From positions 3,172,000-3,235,999 of the forward strand of contig ML664662.1 of the NCBI GenBank assembly GCA_007570785.1: 64,000 nucleotides of DNA, in the 5' to 3' direction. Origin of the DNA: Antilocapra americana. Its lineage: Eukaryota > Chordata > Mammalia > Artiodactyla > Antilocapridae. Below are positions 49,596 to 61,321 of the stretch, piece by piece (within the stretch, counting starts at the first letter, position 1; each line of letters begins with the position of its first letter). The notes below the pieces were generated by a model, which saw only the letters and a program-made list of their open reading frames with translations, was not told the origin of the DNA and ran no database searches. The translations under genes and the position numbers were made by a program.

Positions 49596-51480
49596 TCAGC
49601 AGCCTTGCTCTGAGGTCTTAGACATCTCCCTGTAAATCACTGTAGTTCGCAGTGAGGAGGAGCCTGCAAAGCTGGCCTGCTCAGCCCATGCGTGTAGGAT
49701 AGTGCTCAGGCTGTGAGTTCCAGGCACACTCTTCTAGAAGGACATGACCTGAAGCCAGATGTTGAGGTCAGAAGAGCCCCTCCCAGATGTTGCTTTTACT
49801 CGCTGCCTGGTGACTTGGAGTGTACAAGCTAGCTCTTCAGAACACTCCTCTCCACCGTGGCCCCCCGCCCCACTTTGAATGTCTGTTCCCTCACATTAGA
49901 AGGGGCAGAGGTGATGGGAGAGGAGGAGATACTCGAAAATCTCCCTGCTGAGCAAGCACTGGCAGAATCCTCCAGGGATCACAGTGTTCAGATGTCCAGA
50001 TTGTGGGTAACAATGGAAAGAAATTGCTGATTGTTCGCAAAATGCAACAAGTGTGTCTTAAGCCAGACCAGATGGGCCTGGAACCTTCCCAGAGGGAGAG
50101 AGAAAAAACTAAGAAATGAACCCCAATTCCAGGGGATTGATCTTAGAGCGGGACAGGGCAAGGTTCAGGCATCTTTGGGGTAAGGGAATTTGTGCATGCA
50201 GTGAGGGGGGTGAAAAAGAGAATAATGAGGTCCTAGGGAAAAAAAAGAGAAATAAGACACAGCAAGCAGGCAAATCTTTTTTTGATTCTGTGACAGAGAA
50301 GCTGGAGTTTGTCCCCGTGAATTTTACTCCAGGGATGTCATGGACTCTTTGGCTTTCAATATATTATTAAATGAGTTTATTGACTTGGTGTGTTGGCAGG
50401 GCTTGGGGGTCTGTGAGCACAGCTTGGAGCCTCAGCCTAGTTTAGGAGCTGACACATGGTGGCCAAGGAATTCTCAGATTTCCACACTGCCTTGAGCAAT
50501 GCCTCTATGCCCAGCTGTGCTGAGTGCTAAGGAAATCCTCTCAGTTCTCCTTCAGATCTGAAGGGAAGAGAGAACCCTGGGCTGGCTTTTGATGCTGAGG
50601 TGGTCAGTTCTGTGGTCGGGCTAATTTGAAAGGACCACAAGTCAAAATTCGTTCCCTTAGGCAGCCTACACTCTGGCAGTAGGCTTAATGTCCATGGTTA
50701 TTTCAAAAACAGATATAGATAGAAATAAGTCAATGTAGGAGGAAAAAAAAAACATACTGCAAATTGCAGGAGGGTAAAATATTGAGAGAGCCACAACTTC
50801 CATTGATATATATATATAAAAAAACCAAACCCATAGACTGTAACAACTATTGTTTTGGGGTATATTTTTTTCTTTCTTTCCATTTTTAGTCCTTTCCGGT
50901 TACATTGGCATGTAGATATAACAATGGACAGTTATAATTACAGGTCCTCTCCTTTGGACCAACACTTTTCCCTAGGCCAGCAGGAAGAGAAGAAAAAATC
51001 AAGTAAATTTAAAACCATGGACATTGAAAACCAAGCAAGTATTGTCAGATACACAGGGGGCCCCATTGAGATGTTTTAACAAAAGACCATATACAAACCA
51101 ACTTGCTTCCTGAAGTTACTCTCGGCTTATTTTATGTTTCCTGTGGAATAGAATAGTTGGAGAGTTAACACAAATGGAAGTCTGGAATAAAAAAAAAACT
51201 CTGCAGTTTTAGATATGCAAACTGATGGACTACTTTCCCAGCTTCCCAATTATCTGACAGCTTGATTGACCCGGTGACCCACAAAGAAGTTTGCTGGGCA
51301 GAATGGTATTATTTCTAGAGATTCAGTTGAGGATATAAATGTCGTGGGGCTGAGAATAAATGCTCTGAAATCATACAAAATTTTTCCCAGGTTCAGAAAT
51401 ACACATTGTTTTATAAACTTTCAGGAAGCTAGTTTCAGCTTTGCAACAAGTTGCTTGATTGAGATACTATTCCACTTTTT

Positions 51481-51628
51481 TTTTTTGTTTTTTGGTCCCA
51501 CTGCATGGCATATAGAACTTGCCCAACCAGGGCATGCAGAATCTAGCTCTGTGATCAGGGATCAAACCCGTGTCCCCTGCATTGGAAACATGAAGTCTCC
51601 AGTGGTTACACTACCACCTTGGAAGTCC
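51481..51628 (-). mobile_element. CHR-type SINE, short form (antisense)
   Basis: T-run, gatcagggatcaaacccgtg, then actaccaccttggaagtcc. A 20-bp target duplication with two mismatches (gagatact..tccacttttt) lies at 51461-51480 and 51629-51648. Confidence 0.94.
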
Positions 51629-52491
51629 GAGATACTGCTCCACTTTTTAACCTGGCATGATTTTTAGCACAAACTAAACAGGTAAACTGTTATTGCACCA
51701 CTGTAGTATATCCCCAATGAATTTTTAGTTTGGCATCTTTCTGATGAAGATAGTGACTTCCAGTTGTGGAGTTCTTTGCTTATCAACTCTTTGGTTCATT
51801 GGGAAAGTTTCCTAATATCTCGTATGGTGCCAAAGACGTGGAAACCCTGTTCAGGGGCATGCACGTGGATTACAATCTAGCTGGGGGAAGCAAGCAATGA
51901 GGGAAGTTTTCAGTGACTAGGTTTATTCTGTCTTGTGTAGTCCCTCTCTTCCTGTGCCAGGAAATGACCACTTCCTCCCTCCATCAACAACCTCCAACTA
52001 TTTTATGTTTGTGTCAGTAATCTATTGCTGTACAACCGATCACCCAGAACTTAGTGGCTTCAATCAACCATGTTATGGCTCATGGTTGTTTGGGCTGGCA
52101 ATTTGGGCAGGGCTTGGTGGAGACAGCTCACCTTTGCTGCACACAGTAATGGCCACGGTGCATGTCTGGGGCTGGAGGATCCAAGATGGCTTCACTCCCA
52201 TGTGCAGCATCTCACTCAGAGGTCGCTGTACTGGCCAACATTTGAGTCCCTTTTTTGTCTCTCCCTTCATTTCTCATCTTCTCCACTTGGCCTCTCAAGG
52301 CAGATAATTGGGCTTCCTTAGATGGCAGCTGGCTTCTGAGATGATAAACACAGAAGGTGCCAGACTCTTTAAGGGCCTACTTCTGGGACTGGCATAGAAT
52401 CACTTCCCTTGCATTCTGTCAGTCAAAGCAAGTTACAAGCCAGGCACAGATTTAAATGGAGGGGAGGCAGACTCTATCTCTTGGTAGAAGG

Positions 52492-54279
52492 TTGCTGTTG
52501 TTCAGTTGCTCAGTTGTGTCCAACTCTTTGCAACCCCATGGACTGCAGCATACCAGGCTTCCTTGTCCCCCACCATCTCCTGGAGTTTGCCCAAGTTCAT
52601 GTCTATTGCATCAGTGATGCCATCCAGCCATCTCATCCTCTGCCGTCCCCTTCTTCTCCTGCCTTCAATCTTTCCCAGTAAATATTCCCAGGGTCTTCTC
52701 CAATGAATCAGCTGTTCGCATCAGGTAGCCAAACTATTGGTGCTTCAGCATCAGTCCTTTCAGTGAATATTCAGGATTGATTTCCTTTAGGATGGACTGG
52801 TTGGATCTCCTTGCAGTCCAAGGGACTCTCAAGGGTCTTATCCAACACCACAGTTTGAAAGCATCACTTCTTCAGCACTCAGCCTTCTTTATGATCCAGC
52901 TCTCACATCTGTACATGACTACTGGAAAAACCATAACTTTGACTAGATGAAACTTTGTTGGCAAAGTGATGTTTCTGCTTTTTAATATGCTGTCTAGGTT
53001 TGTCATAGCTTTTCCTCCAAGGAGCATGCATCTTTTAATTTTGAGGCTGCAGTTACCATCTGCAGTGATTTTGGAGCCCAAGAAGATTAAGTCTGTTTGT
53101 TTCCATTTTTTCCCCCATCTATTTGCCATGAAGTGATGAGACTAGATGCCATGATCTTAGGTTTTTGAATGTTGAGTTTTAAGCCAGCTATTTTACTCTC
53201 CTCTTGCACCTTCATCAAGAGGCTCTTTAGTTCCACTTTGCTTTCTGCCATAAGGGTGGTGTCATCTGCATATCTGTGGTTATTGATATTTTCCCCTGCA
53301 ATCTTGATGCCAGCTTGTGCTTCATCCAGCCCGGCATTTCACATGAAGTACTTTGGATATAAGTTAAATAAGCAGGGTGACAATATACAGCCTTGATGTA
53401 CCCCTTTCCCAATTTGGAATCAGTCCATTGTTCAATGTCCATTTCTTCTACCTCTTGCTTCTTGACCTGCATACAGGTTTATCAGGAGGGTTAAGGTGGT
53501 CTGGTATTTCATCTCTTTAAGAATTTTCCCCAGTTTGTTGTAATCCACACAGTCAAAGGCTTTGGCATAGTCAATGAAACATAAGTAGATGTTTTTATGG
53601 AATTCCCTTGCTTTTTCTATGATCCAACAGATGTTGGCAGTTTGATCTCTGGTTCCTCTGCCGTTTCTAAATCCAGCTTACATCTGGAAGTTCTTGGTTC
53701 ATGTACTGTTGAAGACTAGCTTGAAGTATTTCAAGCATTATCTTGCCTACTAGCATGTGAAATGAGCACAATTGTGCAGTATTTTGAATATTCTTTGGCA
53801 TTGCTTATCTTTGGAATTGGAATGAAAACTGACAATGGAATTGAAATAAAAACTCTTTGGAACTGGAATGAAAACTGACAATTGGAATGAAAACTCCTGT
53901 GACCACTGCTGAGTTTTCCAAATTTGCTGACATATTGAGTTCAGCACTTTCACAGCATCATCTTTTAGGATTTTAAATAGCTCAGCTGGAATTCTGTCAC
54001 CTCCAGTAACTTTGTTCCTAGTAATGTTTCCAAAGCCCACTTGACTTCACACTCCAGGATGTCTGGCTCTAGGTGAGTGATCACATCATCATGGATATCT
54101 GGGTCAGTTAGAACTTTTTTGTACACTTCTTCTGTGTATTCTTACAACCTGTTCTTAATCTCTTCTGCTTTTGTTAGGTCCTTGCCATTTCTGTCCTTTG
54201 TTATGCCCATCTTAGCGTGAAATGTTCCCTTGATATTTCTTATTTTCTTGAAGAGACTCTAGTCTTTCCCATTCTGTTG
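52492..54279 (-). mobile_element. BovB LINE, 3' 1.8 kb (antisense), nested in LTR relic
   Basis: Reverse-strand frames give BovB reverse-transcriptase peptides in order: IPAELFKILKDDAVKV near 53980, then ADDT-box-type residues near 53250, then the C-terminal LGSKITADGNCSLKIK and KAMTNLDSILKSRNIT at 53050-52950. The ORF is broken by stops and frameshifts. An 11-bp duplication with one mismatch (ttggtagaagg and ttggtaggagg at 52481-52491 and 54280-54290) frames it. A local tandem expansion lies at 53808-53896. BovB is the non-LTR element known for horizontal transfer between reptiles and ruminants. Confidence 0.95.
53808..53896. repeat. Tandem expansion inside BovB
   Basis: A unit starting tctttggaa(t/c)tggaatgaaaac is repeated about every 46 bp, with a further partial copy. 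This expands the RT region and destroys its frame. Confidence 0.9.
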
Positions 54280-54894
54280 TTGGTAGGAGGAACTGCATGT
54301 ATATAAGGGGATTATGGGTAGCCACCTTCCCAGGAAATTCACCAGAGTATGCTTTGTTAGAAATCAGAGCTTAGAAATCATTAGTGAAATACGTCTTGGA
54401 AGATGTCATACCAAATTTGAAAAAAACAGGTGTGGTTGCTTATATCGTATTTCTAGGTATATTAATAAGGCCAAAATCATAATACTTTAAACAAATTAGA
54501 ACTTCCATTCGCATATAAATGTCCGGGCAGTATCCTAGACCCAACCTCCTCCTCGTTTGTTCTTCCACTTGAAACTTGCAGCTTTCATCTGCAATCGAAG
54601 ATGGCTGTTCACAGCTTACCACTTCATACACATTCAAACCAGGGTGGAGGAAAAAGAAAGAGGAGAGTACCTCCCTCCACAAACACACACATACCTTTTT
54701 AAAGCACAATCCAGAAGTTGCACATGTCACTTTTTCTCACAGCTCACTGATGGAACCCATCCCATGGCCATAGATAACTTGAAACAAGGCTTGGAATAGA
54801 ATCTTTATTCTGGAGGGTCACAGGCCCAGGAAAACTTCTTTTCTTCTAAAGAAACGGACATTCATGGGTTTTTCTCCATTTGCAGAGAACGGGA

Positions 54895-55142
54895 GATACT
54901 CTCTGCTTCTTTTACGCAGGCTTCTCATCCTGGTGGCTTCTCCTGTTGCAGAGCACGGGCTCTAGGGTGAATGAATGGGCTTCAGTAGTTGTGGCTCCTG
55001 GGCTCTGGAACACAGGCTCAGTCGTTGTGGCACATGGGTTTACTTGCTCCATGGCATGTGGAATCTTCCTGGGCCAGTGATCAAACCTGTGTCTTCTGCA
55101 TTGGCAGGCAAATTCTTAACCATTGGACCACCATGGAAGCCC
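54895..55142 (-). mobile_element. CHR-type SINE, long form (antisense), truncated
   Basis: cctggtggcttctcctgttg to cattggaccaccatggaagc. Confidence 0.92.
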
Positions 55143-56307
55143 TCACCCTCTTTTTTATCTCCACCATCTGTCTGGTTAGACATAGTAAATATTCCCAAGT
55201 ATGTACTATAGTTTCACAGATAAACAGTGGTTGATACAGTGCAGCATGTTTGTTTCTGGTATTTTATATGCAGAGAAGCAACTAGAGCACAGAGGCAGGG
55301 GACAGTTTGTCAGATGTCTCCAGTGAGTGGGGCAGAGGCCAGGATGTTCGTGAGAGTTGCTGGGTTGCCACACCGTAACTGGCCCTGCAGGCACTCTGAC
55401 TCAACAAGGAATTGTGATCAGGTTTCTATAGTAACTTTGTTGATTTCATTCATGGAAATTTATAATAATGTAGAAATAGCAGTGATGGCCACAGCTGTGT
55501 AATAATAGGCTTCAGTTTCTGGAGCATCTGCTGAAGGGCAGGCCAGCTAGTCTCATCAGCTGAAAAAGAGGGCCTGATGCTTGAGAATGTGACAGGAGTC
55601 TGCTCTGCTGCTGCTTTTCCAGGGTTTATGGGGAAGGTGGATGTGATGACCAGGAAAGAATGTGTATGCAGAGGATGGAGGGAAATAACTAGCTCAGCAG
55701 TAGGCAGACACACAGAAGTCTTCGACTGATTAAAGTAATTTAAAAATATGTGATCATGTCTTAAAATCCCAGACCTCAAAGAAGTTCCCAAAGAGAGGAA
55801 AGGCTTCCCAGACTATAAATGGGGATGATAATAACAAGACTTAGTCTAGTGGGTGGTGGTGAGAATTCAGTGAAATAATGCAGGGAGGATACCTCGCCTG
55901 GGCTGGGCAAGTAGGGGAGGGTCAGTAACTAAATATTACCTATTATTGTTAGTGCTTTATTTCCTCTTGGTTTTTGTTGGAAGAACACCGCTTCTGAAAA
56001 AGTAGGCCAAATTCGACTGATCATTATTAGCTGTCAGAGGCTGGCTTTGGGAAGCTCTGAGACTCTTCACCCAGATAACCTAATTTGGAGCTGTGTTTGC
56101 TCAGTCTCAATATGTCTAGTTTATAGGGAAAACAACCCAACATATCATCCAGATGTTGAGTTTACATGACACAAAAGGTAAGAATATCTTTACTCTGACA
56201 GTGTTGCTCCAAGAAAATATGGTAACACTAAGTAATTTTATATTGAAATCTATTTCCCTTCCTCCTCCCCTCCTTTATGGCTCTAATTTTTTTTTCTAGA
56301 TTCAGTA

Positions 56308-56499
56308 TTGCTGTTCAGTCGCTCTGTCGTGCCTCTTTTGCAACCCCATGGGCTGTAGCCCACCAGGCTCCTCTGTCCATGGTATTTCCCAGGCAAGAAT
56401 ACTAGAGTGGGTTGCCATTTCCTTCTCCAGGGGATCTTCCCTACCCCAGGATCAAATCCGTGTCTCCTGCATTGGCAGGCAGGTTATTTACCAATGTGC
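56308..56499 (-). mobile_element. Bov-tA SINE (antisense)
   Basis: gctgttcagtcgctctgtcg to gcaggcaggttatttaccaa. Confidence 0.95.
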
Positions 56500-56538
56500 A
56501 GCATTTTTAATTGAGATACTATTCATTTTCACACACCC

Positions 56539-56668
56539 CGCTTTTAAAAATTGTTTTTGCCCATACCATGCAGCATGTGGGATCCTAGTCCCCTGATCAG
56601 GGATTGAACCTGCACCCCATGCGGTGGAAGCACAGAATCCTAACCAAGGACCGCCAGGGGAAATCCCT
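56539..56668 (-). mobile_element. CHR-type SINE, short form (antisense)
   Basis: ggatcctagtcccctgatca to ctaaccaaggaccgccaggg. It lies 60 bp before the CTCF-like motif. Confidence 0.9.
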
Positions 56669-56729
56669 TGGCTTCAGTTTTTTAAAAAATAAATATGCTT
56701 TCTATTATGAGCTTGCTGACTATATTTGG

Positions 56730-56743
56730 CCAGCAGGGGGCAG
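56730..56743 (+). promoter_or_regulatory. CTCF-like core motif
   Basis: CCAGCAGGGGGCAG matches the core of the CTCF consensus closely (CCASYAGRKGGCRS type). It sits in unique intron 4 DNA 60 bp past a CHR SINE. Binding cannot be inferred from one motif. Confidence 0.45.
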
Positions 56744-57420
56744 TTATTATATACATATCTTTCAGGATTCACCCAAAGCTGAAAAATGTTCATCTGAACT
56801 ATGAAAGTATGTCTTCTATCACCTATCATAGTAAAAACAAAAAAGGATTGTTTTTAGCATCTTAGCAACTGATAATAGACACCTCTAACTCAGTTAAAGC
56901 AGCTTTTGTTTCACTATCACGTTGATAAACTATAAATTCTAAGAAGCATATTTTTTTCAGTTACTGTCCCTGAAATGAGCATGCATCTCACAATTGGTAA
57001 CTTAGATTCAATAAAATATAGTTATTCACTTTAGGATTAGCGTATTATGGCTGTAAATTCACACTCCACTGAAGCACTGCATTGAATGAAAATGAATTTG
57101 GATCACTGAAGACACTACTGTTTAACAAGTTATTTGTGATTTCTTACCCTAAATGACAGTTATTGGACAAGACACATGAGAAAGTGTATGAAGACTTGAC
57201 TTGGTGCATTTAGTCTCTCAGAAATGTTTGTGATTCAGAATCAAATGACATTTCATTTTCATTCAGCCTATAGTAGTATTTAAACAATTATCAGTTGACA
57301 TGTAAAATAATGCAAATTGAAATGTTAATTTACTGTGTCCTCTTAAAAATACATTCTCTGTTGAAAATCATCAAGTATAACTTGTTAAAGTTTGAATTCC
57401 CCCTTCTTGTGATTTCACGT

Positions 57421-57646
57421 TGTGTGTGCGTGTGTTAGTTGCTCAGTCATGTCTGACTCTTTGCGACCTCTTGGACTGCAGCTCTCCAGGCTCCTCTATC
57501 CATGGAATTCTCCACGCAAGAATAATGGAGTAGGTTTGCCATTCCCTTCTCCAGGGGATCTTCCCAACCCAGGGATTGAACCACATTGACCCAGGGTCTG
57601 CCACATTGCAGGAAGATTCTTTACCATCTGAACCACCAGGGAAGTC
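57421..57646 (-). mobile_element. Bov-tA SINE (antisense) with TG-rich tail
   Basis: gtgtgtgcgtgtgtta tail, then gctcagtcatgtctgactct; head ctgaaccaccagggaagtct. Confidence 0.95.
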
Positions 57647-57689
57647 TGTTCTAAGGAAAAATGCTCTAATTTGGGTTAGAATTCACATT

Positions 57690-57800
57690 CTCATTATCTC
57701 CATGCCTGGCCTTAAATAAACCACTTAGGCTGTCTGAGGCTCAGTTTCTTGATCTGTAACATGAGAGCACTGGGTGACTCCTTTAAGCAGCCATAGCATT
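57690..57800 (-). repeat. MIR relic (antisense)
   Basis: taaataaaccacttaggctg and gctcagtttcttgatctgta match the reverse strand of MIR. Confidence 0.75.
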
Positions 57801-58245
57801 TACTTTTATGTAGCCTAGAGCAGTGTTAATTTTCTACCTCGTGTCATATTTCACATATGGTGACATAATCCCCTCAACAGACTGTCAGCTCTGAGAATAA
57901 CATGATTCTCTTGCCTTTGCATGCCCAAGCCCAGCAGCTGAAATGATGCCTTGGGGAAGGCTGGTACTCATTAGAGATTTGTTGCCTTGAACTGAATCAA
58001 ACCAGATGATACCTAAGACACTTTTCTCTAGTATCCGATGATACTGTCTTTAAAGCAGGAAGGACTCACTCTGGCTGAATGACTTCTAGGTGGGTAACTG
58101 TTTTGTTGCCAAGTCAACAGGCAGAGTTTGGAAGCATGGGGAAGAAGTTGCTGTAGCTGATAAATTACCCTACAAGACACTAGCAAGGCCAGCTGATTAC
58201 TGGTTTAGCCATACACAGGTAAGTACTCACACAGTCTTTAAAACT

Positions 58246-58636
58246 CAGCAGGCATTATCACTGGGAACTCTGCTCAGTGTGATGTGGCAGCCTGGGTAGG
58301 AGGGGAGTTGGGGGAGAATGGATACATATATATGTGTACACACACACACACATATATAGTTGAGTCACTCTGCTGTGCACCTTTAAGTATCACAATGATT
58401 GTGATAGTATTGATTGTAATTGGCTATACCCCAATACAGGCTTCCCTGGTGGCTGAGTGGTAAAGAACCCACCTGTGATGCAGAAGATGCAGGAGGCCCC
58501 GGGTTCGATCCCTGGGTTGGTGGAGAATCCCATGGACAAGGGAGCCCGGTGGGCTACAGCCCATAGAGTCGCAAACAGTAGGACGTGACTGAAGCAACTG
58601 AACATGCGTGCATATCCCAATACAAAATAAAAAGTT
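58246..58636 (+). mobile_element. L1 3' end split by Bov-tA
   Basis: gggaactctgctcagtgtga, then a TA/CA stretch (58321-58360), ggctataccccaataca and, after the SINE, cccaatacaaaataaaaagtt. Terminal A-rich end. Confidence 0.93.
58439..58615 (+). mobile_element. Bov-tA SINE (sense), internally deleted, nested in L1
   Basis: Head ggcttccctggtggctgagt and ggttcgatccctgggttgg, then directly gagaatcccatggacaaggg (middle of the body deleted). Target duplication cccaataca at 58430-58438 and 58616-58624. Confidence 0.95.
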
Positions 58637-58737
58637 GACCTCGGCAGACGAGAAGGGGCAACATGAAGGGAAAGAAGATAAATACAGAAGGGGTGAAGAA
58701 GCCCTTCAAAAATAGGGAGCACCTAGAGCTTTGGGCA

Positions 58738-58940
58738 CCCGCAAAGATGGTACAGTGGTAAAGAACCTGCCTGCCAATGCAGGAGATACAAAAGACAAAG
58801 ATCCAATCCCTGGGTCAGGAAGATCCCCTGGAGAAGGAAATGGCAACCAACTTCAGTATTCTTGCCTGGGAAGTCTCATGGACAGAGGAGCCTGGTGAGC
58901 CACAGTCCATGGGGTTGCAGAGTCGGACACGACTCAGCAC
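58738..58940 (+). mobile_element. Bov-tA SINE (sense) next to SRPX exon 5
   Basis: Complete element with 13-bp target duplication agagctttgggca at 58725-58737 and 58941-58953. The second duplication ends 79 bp before the exon 5 start. Confidence 0.96.
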
Positions 58941-58999
58941 AGAGCTTTGGGCATGTCCAATGGTGGGTTGGGTGTCGAACCCCAGGTTGATATTTCCTA

Positions 59000-59000
59000 A
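59000..59000 (+). promoter_or_regulatory. SRPX: Branch-point candidate for SRPX exon 5
   Basis: The A in cctaatg fits the mammalian branch-site pattern and lies 33 nt before the exon, in the usual range. It is preserved downstream of the SINE that ends at 58953. Confidence 0.5.
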
Positions 59001-59032
59001 TGATGGTGAGAATATTCTGGTTACATTTTCAG

Positions 59033-59159
59033 ATCTCGAACCTCCTAGAATCAAGTGTCCAAGTGTGAAGGAACGTGTTGCAGAACCCAACAAGCTGACA
59101 GTCCGAGTGTCCTGGGAGACGCCCGAGGGAAGAGACACAGCAGATGGCATTCTCACTGA
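59033..59159 (+). CDS. SRPX: SRPX exon 5: first half of the HYR domain
   Basis: A 127-nt exon, entering in phase 1 and leaving in phase 2, encodes DLEPPRIKCPSVKERVAEPN and on to DGILT. It is the N-terminal half of a hyalin-repeat (HYR) domain, an immunoglobulin-like fold often found beside sushi modules in extracellular proteins. The first HYR cysteine is in IKCP, and the WETPEGRDTADG stretch matches SRPX. The acceptor is cattttcag at 59032, with a good branch-point candidate (cctaatg, A at 59000) 33 nt upstream. The donor is gtaagt at 59160, so the G at 59160 is intronic and the split D codon is finished by exon 6. A Bov-tA SINE and its target duplication end only 79 bp before the exon. Confidence 0.95.
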
Positions 59160-60403
59160 GTAAGTGCAGCTTGGCAGCTGGAATGAGGTTGCCCGTTTAT
59201 GTGAGAAGTTCACTACCAAGAATAAGAAAGTGTGTGTCTGCTGGTCAGTGTATGCTTTTGGACTCAGTACAGCACTCTTTCAGCCATAACTCATTCATTT
59301 CTTTATTTTTCTTCACTGTCTGGCATACTACATTCTTCACTTACGTGTCTGTTTATTGCCTGTCTCAACTACAGTATGTTTGCAGCCATATCCTTAATGT
59401 CCAGAGCCATGCCTAGTACATAGTTGCTACTTAGTAACTATTTGTTGAAGGAAAGAAAGGAAGTCAGAAGGAGTGGTGAGAAGGGACAGAAAGGAGGAAG
59501 AGGAAGCCAAGTGGTTAATTCACAGAAAGACTCACTGCCATTGTCTGCTAGGCCCCCTACCCAGGCCTTCCTAAGCCATCGCCTCCCTGGGAACCTGTCT
59601 CCCAGGTGGAGCTCAGTGTCGCCCCCTTGTGCTCTGGGATTATATTTTAGAGCAGAACTCCAAAATTTGTTTTTTGGCACCTGTTTCTTTCACAACTTTT
59701 GATTTTTAATCTTTAAATATATGACCATTAAACACTTAAACCACTTGTAAGTAAAAAAGGAGTCCTTCTGCCTTCTTCCCCACCCCAACCCCCTTCTCCA
59801 GGACCAACTACACAAATAGTTGGAAATATATCCCCAAAATCTTTAAAAATGGGTGGTTCCCTTCAGTGACGTTCAGCCACATGTTGTTCTAATCTAGCAG
59901 CTGCGCCTGTGCCCCTGCGGCTATGGATGGGCCCTCATGTTCCCTGGAGGCCAGTACATCATGTCAGCGTGTTCACATCCATGCCTTAGAGTGCGTGGTC
60001 CTATTAGACCTCCCCACCGAGTTTGCATCTGTGGACAAAGAACACTTCTGACTTAGCCCTGGTGAGCCATACAGCAGGGCAAGGCTTTCTAGAGTTCTGT
60101 CAACTCAGGCTGGGCAAGAGGAAATGTTTCTAAGCCAATATTAGCCATAACAGAACATTTTCTTCTAGGAAGAGGCTCAGTCTTTCACCCCTAGGACATT
60201 TTGTTCTGACAGCCTGATACTTTTTCCCACCATCTAGCTTAGATCATATTTGTTATGTTTCCCCTTGTAATTCCTCAAAGAGAGTGTGAGTATTAAGAAA
60301 TTATTTATTTGCTGTTGCATACATATGTCACCCTTTAAGGAGAAACTTTAGGCAATGGGGATTAAAAATATAAGTCACAGTTAATATAACCATGCCATGT
60401 GTC

Positions 60404-60610
60404 ATGTGTGTGTGCTGTCATGTCCAACTGTTTGTAACCCCATGGACTGTAGACTGCCAGGCTCCTCTGGCCATGGGATTCTCCAGGGAGAATATTGGAG
60501 TAGGTTGCCATTTCTTCCTCCAAGGATTCTTCCTGACCCAGGGGTCAAACCCAGGTCACCTACATTGGCAAGCAGGTGGGTTCTTTACCACTGAGCCACC
60601 TGGGAAGCCC
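60404..60610 (-). mobile_element. Bov-tA SINE (antisense)
   Basis: gtgtgtgctgtcatgtccaa to ccactgagccacctgggaag. Confidence 0.95.
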
Positions 60611-61321
60611 TTGATATCGTCAGGGACTGGCTTTTACCAATTGTTGAATCTTTTGGGACCCAGCACGATGCGTGGCCCTGCCCCTATCCCATAACAGATA
60701 CTTAGATCCTCACAACTGCGATTGCTATTGAAATCTGGTATAATATACACACAATATCAGGTCATTAAATGACTCTAGTTATCTAGTGAGAATATTCACC
60801 TTGGCATTTTTGTGGGTAACCTGTGTGTTACAGTTAGAAATGTGACATTTTGAAAGAGCATCTTAGTAACCCGAACCCTCTGTTCAGAGCAGCTATTGGC
60901 TTCCTAAATTCTACAGCCCAGAGCCATCAGAGGTGTGGAGCAGAATGAGGAGTTCAGATAAGGCTGTCTTCCCCCTTTTCAGCTCTTGCTCGGCCTCCTT
61001 GCTTCTTTGGCATTTCTCTTCTTTCCCTCATGTCTTTTGCAAGCTTCTGTTCTGTAGTCCCCTTCTGGGGGTGAAGGTTCTTGTGTCACGTGCCTAGACA
61101 AGTGCTTCCTGTGAGCTCCCGTATTTACGCCCTATGACTGTTGTTTGCATGTCGCACATGAAAGAGAGTCTCCAAGAGGTGAGCGGCCACTCATGTTTGA
61201 AGTCTGATTCCTCTCAGGTTTATCTGCTTTTAAATTGTGCTTCCAGATGAGGACCTTAAAGCACCTAAGGCCCAAAGTGACACGTCTATAATGCTGGCAC
61301 TCTCGTAACACCCCTCACTGC

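Larger units (their letters stand above)
52005..54335 (+). mobile_element. Old LTR relic (ERVL/MaLR type), split by BovB
   Basis: cagaacttagtggcttcaat, caatttgggcagggcttgg, ccaagatggcttcactccca and gcatagaatcacttcccttg are typical of old mammalian LTRs. The sequence resumes after the BovB at 54280 (gaggaactgcatgtatataa). No viral genes remain. Confidence 0.6.
45474..59032 (+). other. SRPX: SRPX intron 4
   Basis: A 13.6-kb intron separating sushi 2 from the HYR domain. It contains CHR and Bov-tA SINEs, a cluster of MER20-like DNA elements (46650-48005), a BovB inserted into an LTR relic (52005-54335) and an L1 tail split by a SINE near exon 5. No exon or gene is seen in the unique parts, chiefly 45730-46215, 48010-48740, 48930-49295, 49600-51460, 54340-54890, 55145-56305 and 56745-57420. 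Confidence 0.9.

Noticed and set aside
54557..54799. Short + strand ORFs around 54557-54799
   Set aside because: No domain, homologue or splice evidence; chance frames in unique intron.
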